Positions 23,805 through 33,376 of a stretch of 33,973 bases of DNA are shown piece by piece. The stretch lies in the NCBI RefSeq assembly GCF_947495455.1, contig NZ_CANLZC010000063.1, positions 1 to 33,973 of the forward strand, read 5' to 3'. Source of the DNA: an uncultured Shewanella sp. GTDB taxonomy: Bacteria > Pseudomonadota > Gammaproteobacteria > Enterobacterales > Shewanellaceae. Below the pieces are notes generated by a model that was not told the origin of the DNA, did no database searches, and worked only from the letters and a program-made list of their open reading frames with translations. How positions within the stretch are numbered: the stretch's first letter is position 1; every line of letters begins with the position of its first letter. The translations under genes and the position numbers were made by a program.

Positions 23805-24542
23805 CTATGATTTACTACTTAAAAATGCGATTTCCTCTTCAGCCAATTGTTCATCTTCTTGTTTTCTTTTGGCCTCTCGTTCCAGCACGCGTTTTTGGTA
23901 ATTCTCTGTCACTTGTTGTTCTATGAGTTGTCGTTGCTCTAAGGACAATGGCTGAGGTTTGGGAAAGTCACCGCTGTTAATTTCTTTTTTTAATTGATTG
24001 ACTTGAGAGGTTAAGAGGGCGATATTTTCTTCTGATATGGATTCTCTGAGTTTGGCGGTATAGGCAAACAAGATGGAAACGGCCTGTCGATCATCCCCGT
24101 GAATGTCACCATTGTTGATCATTTCGATAATGTCGTGATCGATATAAAATTGGCTAAGTCTTTCATTGAGTGCCTTTAAGCCTTTATGATCTAAGGTTTT
24201 TATCGCTTTTACATCATCAAGTGCTAGAAATACTCTTCCTATTTCACTATCAAGACCAGATAGTTTGCTGATGATTTCTGGCAGGCTTTTTTCTGTTAAT
24301 GCTTCTTTGTTATTATTGCTCTTCAACTGCACATTTTCAGTGTACATGTCAGTTGATCTTTGCTGCCACTCTTTTTGTTTCAACTCAGTATTATCATTAT
24401 GGTGACTTGATGAAATTTGCTGCTTGACGTCATTCTCACCAATGAGATTTGGCTTTTTTGCTTTGTCGTTGTTATAAAAGGTGACAACAATCATCACAAG
24501 CAGAGTAAAACCACAAAAAAGACCCGTTACCACTTTTTTCAT
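23805..24542 (-). CDS. Membrane-anchored helical protein of unknown function
   Basis: A 245-residue protein I do not recognise. One membrane helix lies at about residues 5-22 (VVTGLFCGFTLLVMIVVTF) with a short basic start, so the rest should face the periplasm. A polar, asparagine-rich linker (to about 90) leads to a mostly helical domain ending in a highly charged segment, about 195-240, that may be a coiled coil. The layout (anchor, linker, helical periplasmic domain) resembles steric foldases such as LifO, but no foldase motif is seen. An excellent Shine-Dalgarno, AGGAGG, lies 7 nt before the ATG. It is the first gene of the three-gene minus-strand cluster with the two secreted coiled-coil proteins, so a partner or chaperone role is a reasonable guess only. 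Confidence 0.75.
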   Translation of the reverse strand: MKKVVTGLFCGFTLLVMIVVTFYNNDKAKKPNLIGENDVKQQISSSHHNDNTELKQKEWQQRSTDMYTENVQLKSNNNKEALTEKSLPEIISKLSGLDSEIGRVFLALDDVKAIKTLDHKGLKALNERLSQFYIDHDIIEMINNGDIHGDDRQAVSILFAYTAKLRESISEENIALLTSQVNQLKKEINSGDFPKPQPLSLEQRQLIEQQVTENYQKRVLEREAKRKQEDEQLAEEEIAFLSSKS

Positions 24543-25103
24543 TTCAAACCTCCTGGATTAGCTAAAGAATAAAAATTTAATTAACCTGAACTTGGAATAA
24601 TGAGTGTCAGATATTAATTAATTGCAAGTGCAATCCAGATAGGGGAAAGACAATAGGGGTTAAACTAAGCAGGGGGGTGAAGACTTGTGTTTGAACATTC
24701 ATTATTTCAATCCTTAAAATAAAATGAAAATTGAGTCGTAAATAGATATTCTTTCAATCAGTGAAATTGAAGTGAGTTATCTTGTGTCTTATTACTTATC
24801 ACTATCTGGATGTGGCATAACTCTTTATGTGCCTTAAGTCGTGTTGGAATATGAGGTTGGTAGAAAAGACGTCGTATTAACAGTAAAACAAAATAAAAAT
24901 AAGGTAAAAGTGCAGTTACTTTTTTAATGGATTGATTAAATTATATATATTTAATATTTAGTCACAAAATAGTCATACTTTTAATGGTTTTTTTATGTCG
25001 ATATTAATGAAGGAGAATATACTCGGGTGGAGCTCGAGTTGTGAGGGAGGGATGATATGGCGATAGCGTGGCGAATTGAATGGAGATTGTGGATGATATT
25101 GAG
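24543..25103. other. Promoter region of the coiled-coil cluster, non-coding
   Basis: About 560 bp of AT-rich DNA between the end of the LamG regulator gene and the start of the three-gene cluster, both on the minus strand. It must carry the cluster promoter if the genes are not read through from the regulator. The palindrome at 24621-24634 is the only strong element I see; no RNA gene is apparent. Confidence 0.5.
24621..24634. promoter_or_regulatory. Palindrome upstream of the coiled-coil cluster
   Basis: ATTGCA-AG-TGCAAT is a perfect interrupted palindrome about 80 bp upstream of the first gene of the cluster. It is a candidate operator, possibly for the neighbouring wHTH-LamG regulator, but winged-helix proteins of that type often bind direct repeats, so the link is weak. 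Confidence 0.35.
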
Positions 25104-26228
25104 CTATACCCCACCTTTGGTGGCAATACTGTAACAGCGTCTAGGATTACCTTGCTGAAAGAGGCTAGTGACTTCATGTTGACTTAATTGTCTGTGATAG
25201 AGGTTAATTGCGCCGATGGCGCCTTTAAACAATCCTGTTGTATAAGAAGAGCGACTGCCTATTCTCAGTGGTTTATCATTAGCCAGTGATGCCATTCTGT
25301 CTGTTGGATCTGTGATGGCAATCAGCTTTCCATCTAGATAAAAATGCATGCCTTGAGCGTTATCTCGATCTATGGATACGGCAATATGGTGCCACTTGCC
25401 ATCGGCGACAAAGCCGTTTGAATGATAAAGGCTACAAGAGGAATTAGGTTGCAAACAATACCAAGTGCCATTACCTGTGGCCAGTTGAAAAGAAAGGAGC
25501 CCCTCATCGATATAGAGTACATAGCCCTTGACGTCTTTTTCTTGATCCTCAAAGCGTTTATCGACAATGACTCTTTGCCCCATGGCTTGTGTGCGGATCC
25601 AAGTATCGATAGCAAAATCCCCTTCTTGTACATCGAGTCTATCTTGATCTTCAATTTCGATGTAGTCATCGAGTCCATCAAGACAAAAAGCCAAATCCAT
25701 TTGTTTTTTAGCCAGTCTTACACTGTTATCGATACTCATATTGAGTGAGACTTGGCTGGTATCGTGAGTAGAGATAAAAGCGAGACTCAGTAAACTGCCG
25801 ATCCCAATAAAACCGAAAAAGGCATATCGATGAAGGGATAATCGTGAATTTTTTTGGGATCTAGCGGTGTTTGAGATCCAAGTTAAGGGATCACTGATGA
25901 AATAGCCTCTGCCGCGTTGATTTTGAATTGAAATCCTGACTTGATGTTGGGTAAAAGACTTACGCAGCAAACTGATCCTTTGCTTGACATTTTCTTCACC
26001 TGTGATCACGTCTTGCCAGACAAGAGACAGTAATTCTTGGCAAGATAATGGGTGAGGGGAATGTAAAAGCAGTGTTTTCAGTAATCGAAAAGATAAGTGC
26101 GATAATACAATTTCGTTATTGTTACTAAAGATCCTTTCTTTTTTAAAACATATGTATAAGTCATTAATTTTGACGCCATCGATAATATCTTCATCGATGA
26201 CTTGTCCCTGTGATAACGCTTGTTGCAT
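25104..26228 (-). CDS. ToxR-like transmembrane regulator with periplasmic LamG domain
   Basis: A 374-residue one-component regulator. Residues about 20-112 are an OmpR/ToxR-type winged helix, including LSHLSFRLLKTLLLHSP, the WQDV segment, VKQRISLLRKSF and the wing RGRGYF. A membrane helix follows at about 136-153. The periplasmic part (about 178-355) is a LamG/concanavalin-like lectin fold: LDGLDDYIEI, FAIDTWIRT, GKWHHIAVSID, FYLDGKLIA, RIGSR and FKGAIGAINLYHRQLS. ToxR/CadC-type proteins sense a signal outside and bind DNA inside; here the sensor looks able to bind carbohydrate or protein. AAAGGA lies 7 nt before the ATG. Neighbours are the secreted coiled-coil cluster downstream and the cupin and GH3 genes upstream, all on the same strand, which are its natural candidate targets. 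The domain call is firm; ligand and targets are inference. Confidence 0.88.
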   Translation of the reverse strand: MQQALSQGQVIDEDIIDGVKINDLYICFKKERIFSNNNEIVLSHLSFRLLKTLLLHSPHPLSCQELLSLVWQDVITGEENVKQRISLLRKSFTQHQVRISIQNQRGRGYFISDPLTWISNTARSQKNSRLSLHRYAFFGFIGIGSLLSLAFISTHDTSQVSLNMSIDNSVRLAKKQMDLAFCLDGLDDYIEIEDQDRLDVQEGDFAIDTWIRTQAMGQRVIVDKRFEDQEKDVKGYVLYIDEGLLSFQLATGNGTWYCLQPNSSCSLYHSNGFVADGKWHHIAVSIDRDNAQGMHFYLDGKLIAITDPTDRMASLANDKPLRIGSRSSYTTGLFKGAIGAINLYHRQLSQHEVTSLFQQGNPRRCYSIATKGGV

Positions 26229-26330
26229 GTCTGATTCCTTTCAGTAATGCACTTTATATTTCGAAGCAGTAAGTATTAGAGCTAGGGGGAGTAACGTCAA
26301 GTATTATTGAAAAGCGAGATAAGTTAGCGA

Positions 26331-26819
26331 TCAATTATTTATCATGACGTTGCCGACTTTAGAGCCTTGTGGGCATTTGATTGTTGTCATTTCCTTGTTT
26401 TTTTCTATCAGATAGGTTATACGAACTTTGGCTGACTTTTTGTTTGAAGCATTACCATTGATATGGCATAAATTGGCTGGAATTGAAAAACTATCCCCCG
26501 CAGTAACGATTAACTTTTTATGGTAATTTTCACCATACTGGATAGCGACATCTCCTTGTAGAACGGTGGCAATGACGATGAAATTTTGATGATAATGGGC
26601 TGGCATGTTATTGCCTGGTTTAATATCTTTGGTGATGATATCGATCTTGCCAATATCAAGATCAAGGGGCCAACTGATGTCTTTGGCAGGTGATGTTGCG
26701 CTGTGTCGATAAATGATGAGTTGCGCATTTGGATCTATTGTTTTTGTATTCATTTTTTGTTCATTGGCAAATAATGTAAAAGAATAAAGGAGTAAACTCA
26801 GTATGAATAGTGGTTTCAT
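26331..26819 (-). CDS. Secreted cupin-domain protein
   Basis: A 162-residue protein with a signal peptide (residues 1 to about 18, ending LFA) and a single cupin barrel. H75-x-H77 in PAHYHQNF and H119 in PANLCHINGN supply three metal-binding histidines of the two cupin motifs; the usual glutamate of motif 1 is not obvious. C118 and C149 could form a disulfide. GAGGA lies 8 nt before the ATG at 26819. It stands alone between the LamG regulator and the GH3 gene, all on the minus strand. Cupins may be enzymes or binding proteins; a periplasmic sugar- or metal-related role is only suggested by context. Confidence 0.8.
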   Translation of the reverse strand: MKPLFILSLLLYSFTLFANEQKMNTKTIDPNAQLIIYRHSATSPAKDISWPLDLDIGKIDIITKDIKPGNNMPAHYHQNFIVIATVLQGDVAIQYGENYHKKLIVTAGDSFSIPANLCHINGNASNKKSAKVRITYLIEKNKEMTTIKCPQGSKVGNVMINN

Positions 26820-26978
26820 TTCATGCTTCCTCGTCTGTTCTTGCTATCTATTTATTACATTCAATTAAGATGAAAACAAAGACGTTTGATTGATAATAAA
26901 CATAGTGGGTTATTTTAATATTTGCATGTCCAATAAATCTTGAACATGCGAAATTTATTTGAATGTCGATGGAATGAC

Positions 26979-29321
26979 TTATTCACTCAGAGTAAAAGTG
27001 GGTAAACCGTAGCCAATTTCATACAAAGGATCGTCAAAGGTGACTAATCCACTCCCTTGAGTATAAATCGGATAATTGTCGAGTGAGTCATCGGTGGCCA
27101 CCCAATTAATGGATAAGGTATTGGCACTATTGTCATTACAATAAGTGCCATCTTCACTCACTCCGCCACAAAATAAGTAATCGCCCGTAATGGCATTAGC
27201 GATGGCTGTTCCACCAGTAGGGCCAGGCAGCCAGGCGGCGATAAAGGCATCACTCATAGGTAAAGGGGCTGTATCTGTATCATCAATAATACGTGGGCGC
27301 CCCGATATTAAGACAGTCAGAAGTGGAATACCGTCATCATAGCCTTGTACTTGTTCAATGACTTGGGTATCAAAGCTTAAGTCAAGAAAGCTCATGTCTA
27401 AGCTGGTGGCTTGGGTATCAGGTACATAGGGATTAAGTAAGCTGGCATACAAACACCCTTGAGTATTATCTAAGCCCTCTTCGCAATAGGGATTGCTCAC
27501 TCCACCCATATACTCTGCCGATGGGCGCTCCGCTAATGCCCAGATAATTAATGTGTTGTCAGCATTCATATTATTGGCATTGGTATCTAATTGGGTTAAA
27601 AAGGCACTTTGGGCGTCATCGATTTCTGTTTGCCTGACATTATCAGTACTGCCAGATAAGTTGTAAGTTGGCATTAGGAGAGTCGCATCAGGAAAAGCGG
27701 CGCGGAGTCCTTCATAAATAGTCACAGCACCCGATGAGGCTTTGTCACTCTCATCTTCCCATAAGGTATTGCCTTCTGTGCCCTGCCAAGCCATGCTCCA
27801 ACCGCCAGATTGTGCGCCAATATTATGGTAGTTCTGATAAATATTTAAAATGCTCGTGCCGCTATCTGTATTCTCATCAAAGTCATCATCACCAGCAAAG
27901 ACAATATATTCAATGTCACCGCTATCGATTGGCAGTAAATTATTGTCATTTTTAAGTAATACTAAGGACTTTTCAGCAGCGCTCAGTGCCATTGCGATTT
28001 TTTCATCTTGAGTATAGTTATCTTCTGTGAGCGTTTTAACTTTGTGGCTCCACTTGCCATCATCATTCACACTAATGAGGCCCATGGCGTATTTTACGGC
28101 TAAAATACTGTTTACCGCTTCATTGATACGTTCCTCGCTAATTAAGCCTTCGTTAACGGCGTCTTCAAATACGGATAAAAATCCATCTATTCCAGTAAAA
28201 TCATCACTCCAATAGGTGATCATGATCATATCGATACCAGAATTGACGGCATCGGCTAAGGTTTCATCAAAAGGCAGTACAAGTGATGATGTGGGCAAGC
28301 CTCTTTCAGCAATATTATTAACCGCACCATAGTCACTGACGACAAAGCCTGTAAAAGGGGCGCCGATTAAATTCCCTTGCAATAACCGAGCTTTTAATTC
28401 TTCTTCAATTGTCATGGGGATGGAGTTGACAGCGCTATATGACACCATAAGGGATCCAACATCAGCATTAATCGCGCCAATATAGCCTTGTGCATTGACA
28501 TCTATGAAGCGCTCTTCATCAAGCACTAAGTTATTACCTTGATCGATTCCATCTTGTGTGGCTCCATCGCCAATAAAATGTTTCACTGTTGCCAGTACTC
28601 CCGTTTCAGGGATCATACCTTGGTGAATTTGCTGAAAGCCATTAACTAAGGCTTCACTATTTATTCGCACGTGATCGGGTACACTGCCTAATGTCTCATA
28701 GGTGCGCCCCCAATTGGGATTGTGGCTAATGGCGACTGTGGGGGAAAATGTCCAGTTGAAGCCATTGAGTAGCATGTCATTGGCGACGACTTTACCAATA
28801 TGGGTTAACAGGGCATTGTCATAGGTCATGGACAAACCAATATTATGGGGAAAGATCACATTACCTAATATTTCATGTACGCCATGTACCGCATCGAGAC
28901 CGATTAACAGTGGAATGGTCAGTTGTTGTCCGTCGGCTAAGCGAATGTTTGCACCATAAGTATTGGTACCTGTTGTGATAGCATTCCAATTGTCTTTCGT
29001 GGCCGTTAAATACGCAGACGCTTCATTTTTTCCTGAGCTCACAGAGCCTTCACCATCAGGGGTTTCGCTTCCCGCGACTATGATGGCACCTAAAGCATAT
29101 TCTTGAATTAAGCTGTAGTCTAACGTCCCGTTATTAATCAAAAAACTATAGGAGGGTAATGTCATTTGTCCCAGTTTTTGTTTTAACGTCATCGATTCGA
29201 CAATAGGCGCGGTTAAAGTCCGGTAATAGCTGTAACCTTGCTCTTGTGTATTGTCATCATTGTTGCAAGAGGTGATAAAAATGAAGAATGTTAGAATCAA
29301 GAATAATCGTGTGTAGGGCAT
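26979..29321 (-). CDS. GH3 beta-glucosidase lipoprotein
   Basis: Glycoside hydrolase family 3 enzyme of 780 residues, resembling exo-1,4-beta-glucan glucohydrolases that release glucose from beta-glucans. A lipobox, FITSC, puts the lipid-anchored cysteine at C19. The N-terminal barrel has GLDAVHG (141-147), NWGRTYET (203-210), KHFIGDGAT (247-255) and the nucleophile D330 in GFVVSDYGAV. The second alpha/beta domain follows (EKSLVLLKND onward) and the protein ends with a GSGLVTFDDPLYEIGYGL-type segment, so it looks complete. The ATG at 29321 has AAGGA 6 nt upstream; a GTG directly before it is an alternative. It is downstream of a damaged tandem copy of itself and separated from it by a terminator. 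Expected location is a membrane-bound lipoprotein facing the periplasm or outside. Confidence 0.93.
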   Translation of the reverse strand: MPYTRLFLILTFFIFITSCNNDDNTQEQGYSYYRTLTAPIVESMTLKQKLGQMTLPSYSFLINNGTLDYSLIQEYALGAIIVAGSETPDGEGSVSSGKNEASAYLTATKDNWNAITTGTNTYGANIRLADGQQLTIPLLIGLDAVHGVHEILGNVIFPHNIGLSMTYDNALLTHIGKVVANDMLLNGFNWTFSPTVAISHNPNWGRTYETLGSVPDHVRINSEALVNGFQQIHQGMIPETGVLATVKHFIGDGATQDGIDQGNNLVLDEERFIDVNAQGYIGAINADVGSLMVSYSAVNSIPMTIEEELKARLLQGNLIGAPFTGFVVSDYGAVNNIAERGLPTSSLVLPFDETLADAVNSGIDMIMITYWSDDFTGIDGFLSVFEDAVNEGLISEERINEAVNSILAVKYAMGLISVNDDGKWSHKVKTLTEDNYTQDEKIAMALSAAEKSLVLLKNDNNLLPIDSGDIEYIVFAGDDDFDENTDSGTSILNIYQNYHNIGAQSGGWSMAWQGTEGNTLWEDESDKASSGAVTIYEGLRAAFPDATLLMPTYNLSGSTDNVRQTEIDDAQSAFLTQLDTNANNMNADNTLIIWALAERPSAEYMGGVSNPYCEEGLDNTQGCLYASLLNPYVPDTQATSLDMSFLDLSFDTQVIEQVQGYDDGIPLLTVLISGRPRIIDDTDTAPLPMSDAFIAAWLPGPTGGTAIANAITGDYLFCGGVSEDGTYCNDNSANTLSINWVATDDSLDNYPIYTQGSGLVTFDDPLYEIGYGLPTFTLSE

Positions 29322-29361
29322 CACTTTTCCTTAAGTTAATTTTACTGTGTGCGGCTAGGTT

Positions 29362-31566
29362 TTATTTTAAAAAATTGCTAATTTTCGATAAATGAGAATT
29401 AGCGATTGCGGTGCCGCCAGTTGGCCCTGGAAGCCAGGCGGCAATAAATGCATCACTGATGGGTAAAGGCGAAGTATCGGTGGCATCAATAATTAAATCG
29501 CGTCCTGAGAGTAATACAGTGATCAGTGGAATATTACTGTCTTGGTTTTGTATTGTGTCAATCAGTGTTTTGTCAAAATCACCATAGTCAATGGCTAATG
29601 TGGTCAGTTGAGGATCAGGAACATAGGGGGTGATTATTAATGAATAAAGACAGCCTTCGATATAACCATCACTATCGGCAGTATTTTCAGTGCAGTATGG
29701 GGTACTGACATCTCCCATAAATTCTGCAAAGGGGGATTTGCCTATGACTCCTAAAATCAAGGTATTATCGGCGGTCATATTATTTAAGTCGTTTTCAGTG
29801 AGTGTACCAATAAAATCATTTTGAATGCTGGCAATAGTATCAGAGGATACGACACTGGAGTCACCATAAATCGGAGAGAGTAGAGTGGCGTTGGGGAAAT
29901 TAGCGGCTATGCCTTCTTGAATACTTGTTGCGCCAGATGAGGCTTTATAAGTACGGTTTTCCCAAAAGAGGTTGCCTTCTATTCCTTCTATTCCTTACCA
30001 AGAAATCAACCAAGCACCGGATTGGCGACCGATATTATGGTAACTTTGATATATATTTGTTTTTCTTGTTGTCCCGTCGCCATCAATAAGCTGATCGATT
30101 TCAGTATCGCCTGCAAAGACTATGTATTCAATTTTGGATGGGTCTATGGGCAAGAGAGCATCATCATTTTTAAGCAGGACTAAAGATTTCTCAACGGCAG
30201 AAACCGCGACAGCAATTTTTTCATCTTGTGTATATTGTTCGTCATTTAATAATTTAAACTTGTGACTCCAATTTCCGTCATCATCAACACTAATTAGCCC
30301 CATAGCATATTTGACGGCGAGAATATTATTAACGGCTTCATCGACGCGGCTTTCAGAGATGGAGCCCTCGGTGACCGTTTCTTCAAAGACTTCTAGAAAA
30401 CTGTCAATTGAATCATAAATGCTTCCTGAGTTGGTTAGCATAATCATATCGATGCCGCTGTTGATGGTGTCAGCTAAGGCTTCTTTGTAGGGTAAAGTAT
30501 AGTCAGCTGTCGGTAAGCCTCTTTCGACGATATTATCGACGGCGCCATAATCACTGACGACAAATCCAGTGAAGGGGATCCCTGTGAGTTCTCCATGGAG
30601 TAATTGTGTTTTTAAATCGGTTTCGGTAGACATATACTCATTATTTATTCCACTATAGGAGACCATCACCGATCCCACATTGGCTTGGATTGCGCCCTTA
30701 TATCCAGCAGCATTGACACTCACAAAACGGTCTTGATCTTCAACAACCACACTGCCTTGATCGATACCAAATTGTGTCGCCCCATCACCAATAAAATGCT
30801 TCACCGTTGCCAATACGCCAGTTTCTGGGATCATGCCCTGGTTGAATTGTTGTAATCCATTGATCATAGCCTCGATATTGATACGTACCTTTTCAGGAAT
30901 GCTGCCCTGTGTTTCAAATGTTCTCCCCCAATTAGGATTATGCTTGATGGCGACTGTCGGAGCGTAAGTCCAATTAAAGCCTAATTGTAATAAGTCATTG
31001 GCGGTGATCTTACCTATTTGGGTAAGTAGATTGGTGTCATTGATCATTGATAGGCCTATATTATGGGGAAATATCACATTCCCTAAGACTTCATGAAATC
31101 CATGAACTGCATCGATTCCTGTTAATAAAGGGATCGTCACGGTTTGCCCATCGTTTAATGTGATAGAGGGAGCGTTATTATTGGTACCTGTGAACAGAGG
31201 CGCCCAATTCTCTTTGGTCGCGGTTAAGTAAGCATCGGGATCTAACATGAGAGCATCAAGGGTATTTCCAGCGGGCACTTCACCTGCAGCAACTAACATG
31301 GCTCCTATGGAATATTCACTAATTATGGAATAATCTAAATAAGTTTCATCGCTTGATATAAGAAAAGAGTATTTAGGCAATGTCATTTGGCCAAGTTTTT
31401 GTTACGGTGTCATCGAAGCAACGATGGGGGCGGTTAGTGTTCGATAATAAGAATAATTGCCATTGAATGTGTTATTGTGTGAGCTATCATCATCGCCATT
31501 GCAAGAGGCCAAAAGGGTAATAAAGGCAACAATGATAGAGGTGATTGCAATGAACTTAAACTTCAT
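29362..31566 (-). pseudogene. Decayed tandem copy of the GH3 beta-glucosidase gene
   Basis: From the ATG at 31566 (AGAAG nearby) one reading frame of about 735 codons matches the downstream GH3 protein, including a lipoprotein signal (lipobox LLASC), KHFIGDGATQ, VVSDYGAV and EKSLVLLKND. Two in-frame TAA codons interrupt it. The one at 31402-31404 stands where the intact copy has lysine (MTLKQKLGQ versus MTP-stop-QKLGQ). The one at 29995-29997 stands where it has glutamine (AWQGTEG versus SW-stop-GIEG). A 9-bp duplication gives GIEGIEG right after the second stop. The C-terminus is missing: homology stops at GGTAIAN and runs into SHLSKISNFLK-stop, so about 65 residues are lost. No frameshift occurs elsewhere, so decay looks recent. 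Confidence 0.9.
29377..29403 (-). terminator. Terminator at the end of the GH3 pseudogene
   Basis: GCTAATT (29377-29383) and AATTAGC (29397-29403) form a perfect 7-bp stem. On the minus strand the stem is followed by AATTTTTTAAAA, a good U-run. It overlaps the last codons of the truncated copy, which indicates that the lost C-terminal coding sequence was deleted up to the gene's own terminator. Confidence 0.7.
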
Positions 31567-32510
31567 TTTCTTCTCTCTGAGTGTTTTATTGAATATGACT
31601 GCAGATCCGTTCTCTTTTTATTTGTATAGTCAAAATGGATTTTCAATGAATGAATCGATTTTTTTCGTTAAGTGACATCATAGAGCCTAGCAGCTAGCTG
31701 TTTTTTTGATGAATTATTTTGGCTGAACACAGTAAAACCGATAACATGAATAAAAATTTAATAAAAAATTCAATTTTTTTGTATTGGTGTAATGTTTCAG
31801 GGTTACACTGTGATTGGTGTGATAAGCTGAAATCTTATTGATTCTTGGTTTTTTACGCTGTTTTTATCTTTGTTTGTGATATAACTCAATACGTTAATGC
31901 ATTATTAGAATAACATATATTAATTATATATCACTTACAGTTGTTTACTTTTTTTTACATTGCTTTCATTAGGTTAGTTTTTTACTATAAGGTTTATTGA
32001 TGAAAGCGAAAACTAAAAAGGGTCGCTAGTGTGTCGTTTGTATCTAGTGTAATAAACCAGAATTGTTGTGAATTCCCATTTTAAATGAGTATCATTTTTA
32101 AATTTTAAGTGCTTACCTCTTTTTTTTAGTCAATTATACAAGAAAGTATTGTCCTATCATTATCGATTTACATTGACATAACATAAGGATAAATTTGAAT
32201 AAGTGATTAAGTGGAGGTGAATAAGTTTAATGTAAACATATCTTATATTTTATCAGTGTTTTTTTGACTATTAATAATAAAGTAATAATAAAGTTATGAA
32301 CGATATTGCTTTCGATGTTTAATAAACGATTAAATGCTCGCTGGTTATTCATTTTACGTATTGCTAGTTATTAACCTTACGTATTGATTTGTTTTTAAAT
32401 TGATGTTTGTGAAAGCTAATAATTGTTTTTTAATAAAGCAGTGCTGTTTATCTTGCTTTTGTTTTTATTTTATTGAAAATAATGATAATGAGTTTTAATA
32501 GGAGAGGTTT
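31567..32510. other. Long AT-rich intergenic region
   Basis: About 940 bp between divergent genes with no supported reading frame. It is very AT-rich, with long T and A runs, a near-palindromic ATATATTAATTATATAT around 31915 and imperfect duplications such as TTACGTATTG (twice near 32360-32390) and TAATAATAAAG (near 32275). It must contain promoters in both directions. No RNA gene or mobile-element end was recognised. Confidence 0.5.
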
Positions 32511-33248
32511 GTGAGGAAAAAGATACTTATTATAGGGAGTGTGATTATCTGCTTTCTTAGTTTTTACTTATATGATTTAAATATTAGCCATTTTAAAGGA
32601 GAAACCTTTGCCTATAAAGTGAATAGCGTCTCGGTTAAAGAGGTTATATCAAAGTCAAATGTTGTACCTGTATTATCAATAGAACAACAAGGTTTGAGTG
32701 TAGTAAATAATCAAGATAAAACAGCAGTTAAAGAAGGTGACTATGTCGATGGACTCATGTTTACTTCGTCACAAGAAGCTGAAGTTGCATTAAAAGCATC
32801 GGGTAAATTACGAGAAAACCTTGAAGGAGAAGTGTATTTAAATATCAATGCTAAAGCACTATTGGCATTAAAGACAGGGGATACTTTCCGATTAGATATA
32901 CCTGAGTTAGGTATTTTTTATGATATTGAAATTAATGATTTTTACGACGATCAATTTGGTAATAAAACCATTAAAGCACTCCTTCCTGAGCAAGATATGA
33001 TATATAGCTCAGTATTTACGGTAAGTAAAAGTTCTATTTATGCCAACATATCGACGCCAGATGGAATATATGTCATGCAAGGTAATAGTCAATATGCATG
33101 GATGGCAGAAACTAATGATTTAAGTCGTGGTGTTATTATGGACTCCATCGAAAATAATAATTCTAATAGTTTAAATTCTCATGAACATCAAGCGATATTG
33201 CAACCTATGACTAATGCTACTAATAAGGAAAGGTTAAATATTAAATAA
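32511..33248 (+). CDS. Membrane-anchored protein resembling a metalloprotease pro-domain
   Basis: A 245-residue protein with an N-terminal membrane helix or uncleaved signal (about residues 4-21) and a beta-rich body. The region about 110-200 (LKTGDTFRLDIPELGIFYDI, SVFTVSKSSIYANISTPDGIY, then VMQGN and AWMAETND) resembles the N-terminal domain that precedes the catalytic domain in reprolysin-like bacterial metalloproteases. Here that domain stands alone and the catalytic domain is the next gene, 128 bp downstream. The start is GTG 32511 with GGAGAGG 3 nt upstream. The asparagine/serine-rich tail (about 208-245) may be a linker remnant. It may act in trans as chaperone or inhibitor of the downstream protease, or be half of a split gene. 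The similarity is by eye, so moderate confidence. Confidence 0.6.
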   Translation: MRKKILIIGSVIICFLSFYLYDLNISHFKGETFAYKVNSVSVKEVISKSNVVPVLSIEQQGLSVVNNQDKTAVKEGDYVDGLMFTSSQEAEVALKASGKLRENLEGEVYLNINAKALLALKTGDTFRLDIPELGIFYDIEINDFYDDQFGNKTIKALLPEQDMIYSSVFTVSKSSIYANISTPDGIYVMQGNSQYAWMAETNDLSRGVIMDSIENNNSNSLNSHEHQAILQPMTNATNKERLNIK

Positions 33249-33376
33249 TGAAAATAAATTATTTAACTCAATCTAATTTGTGTGAAGTAAAGCAGTAAAT
33301 AAGTAAGTCGGTAAAAGTCTATTAATAAAAACAAAATCTATAAAAACATTATAAAAATAAACTAACGGAGAATGTT

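Noticed and set aside
29362..31566. TAA reassigned or read through in the GH3 copy
   Set aside because: TAA is used as the normal stop in many intact genes here, including the lipase, foldase and GcvR neighbours' families, and the same copy has also lost its C-terminus. Simple decay explains both stops.
31457..31675. Plus-strand 72-codon frame over the GH3 copy's start
   Set aside because: It is antisense to the lipoprotein signal sequence, whose match to the intact copy is clear, and continues only into AT-rich non-coding DNA.
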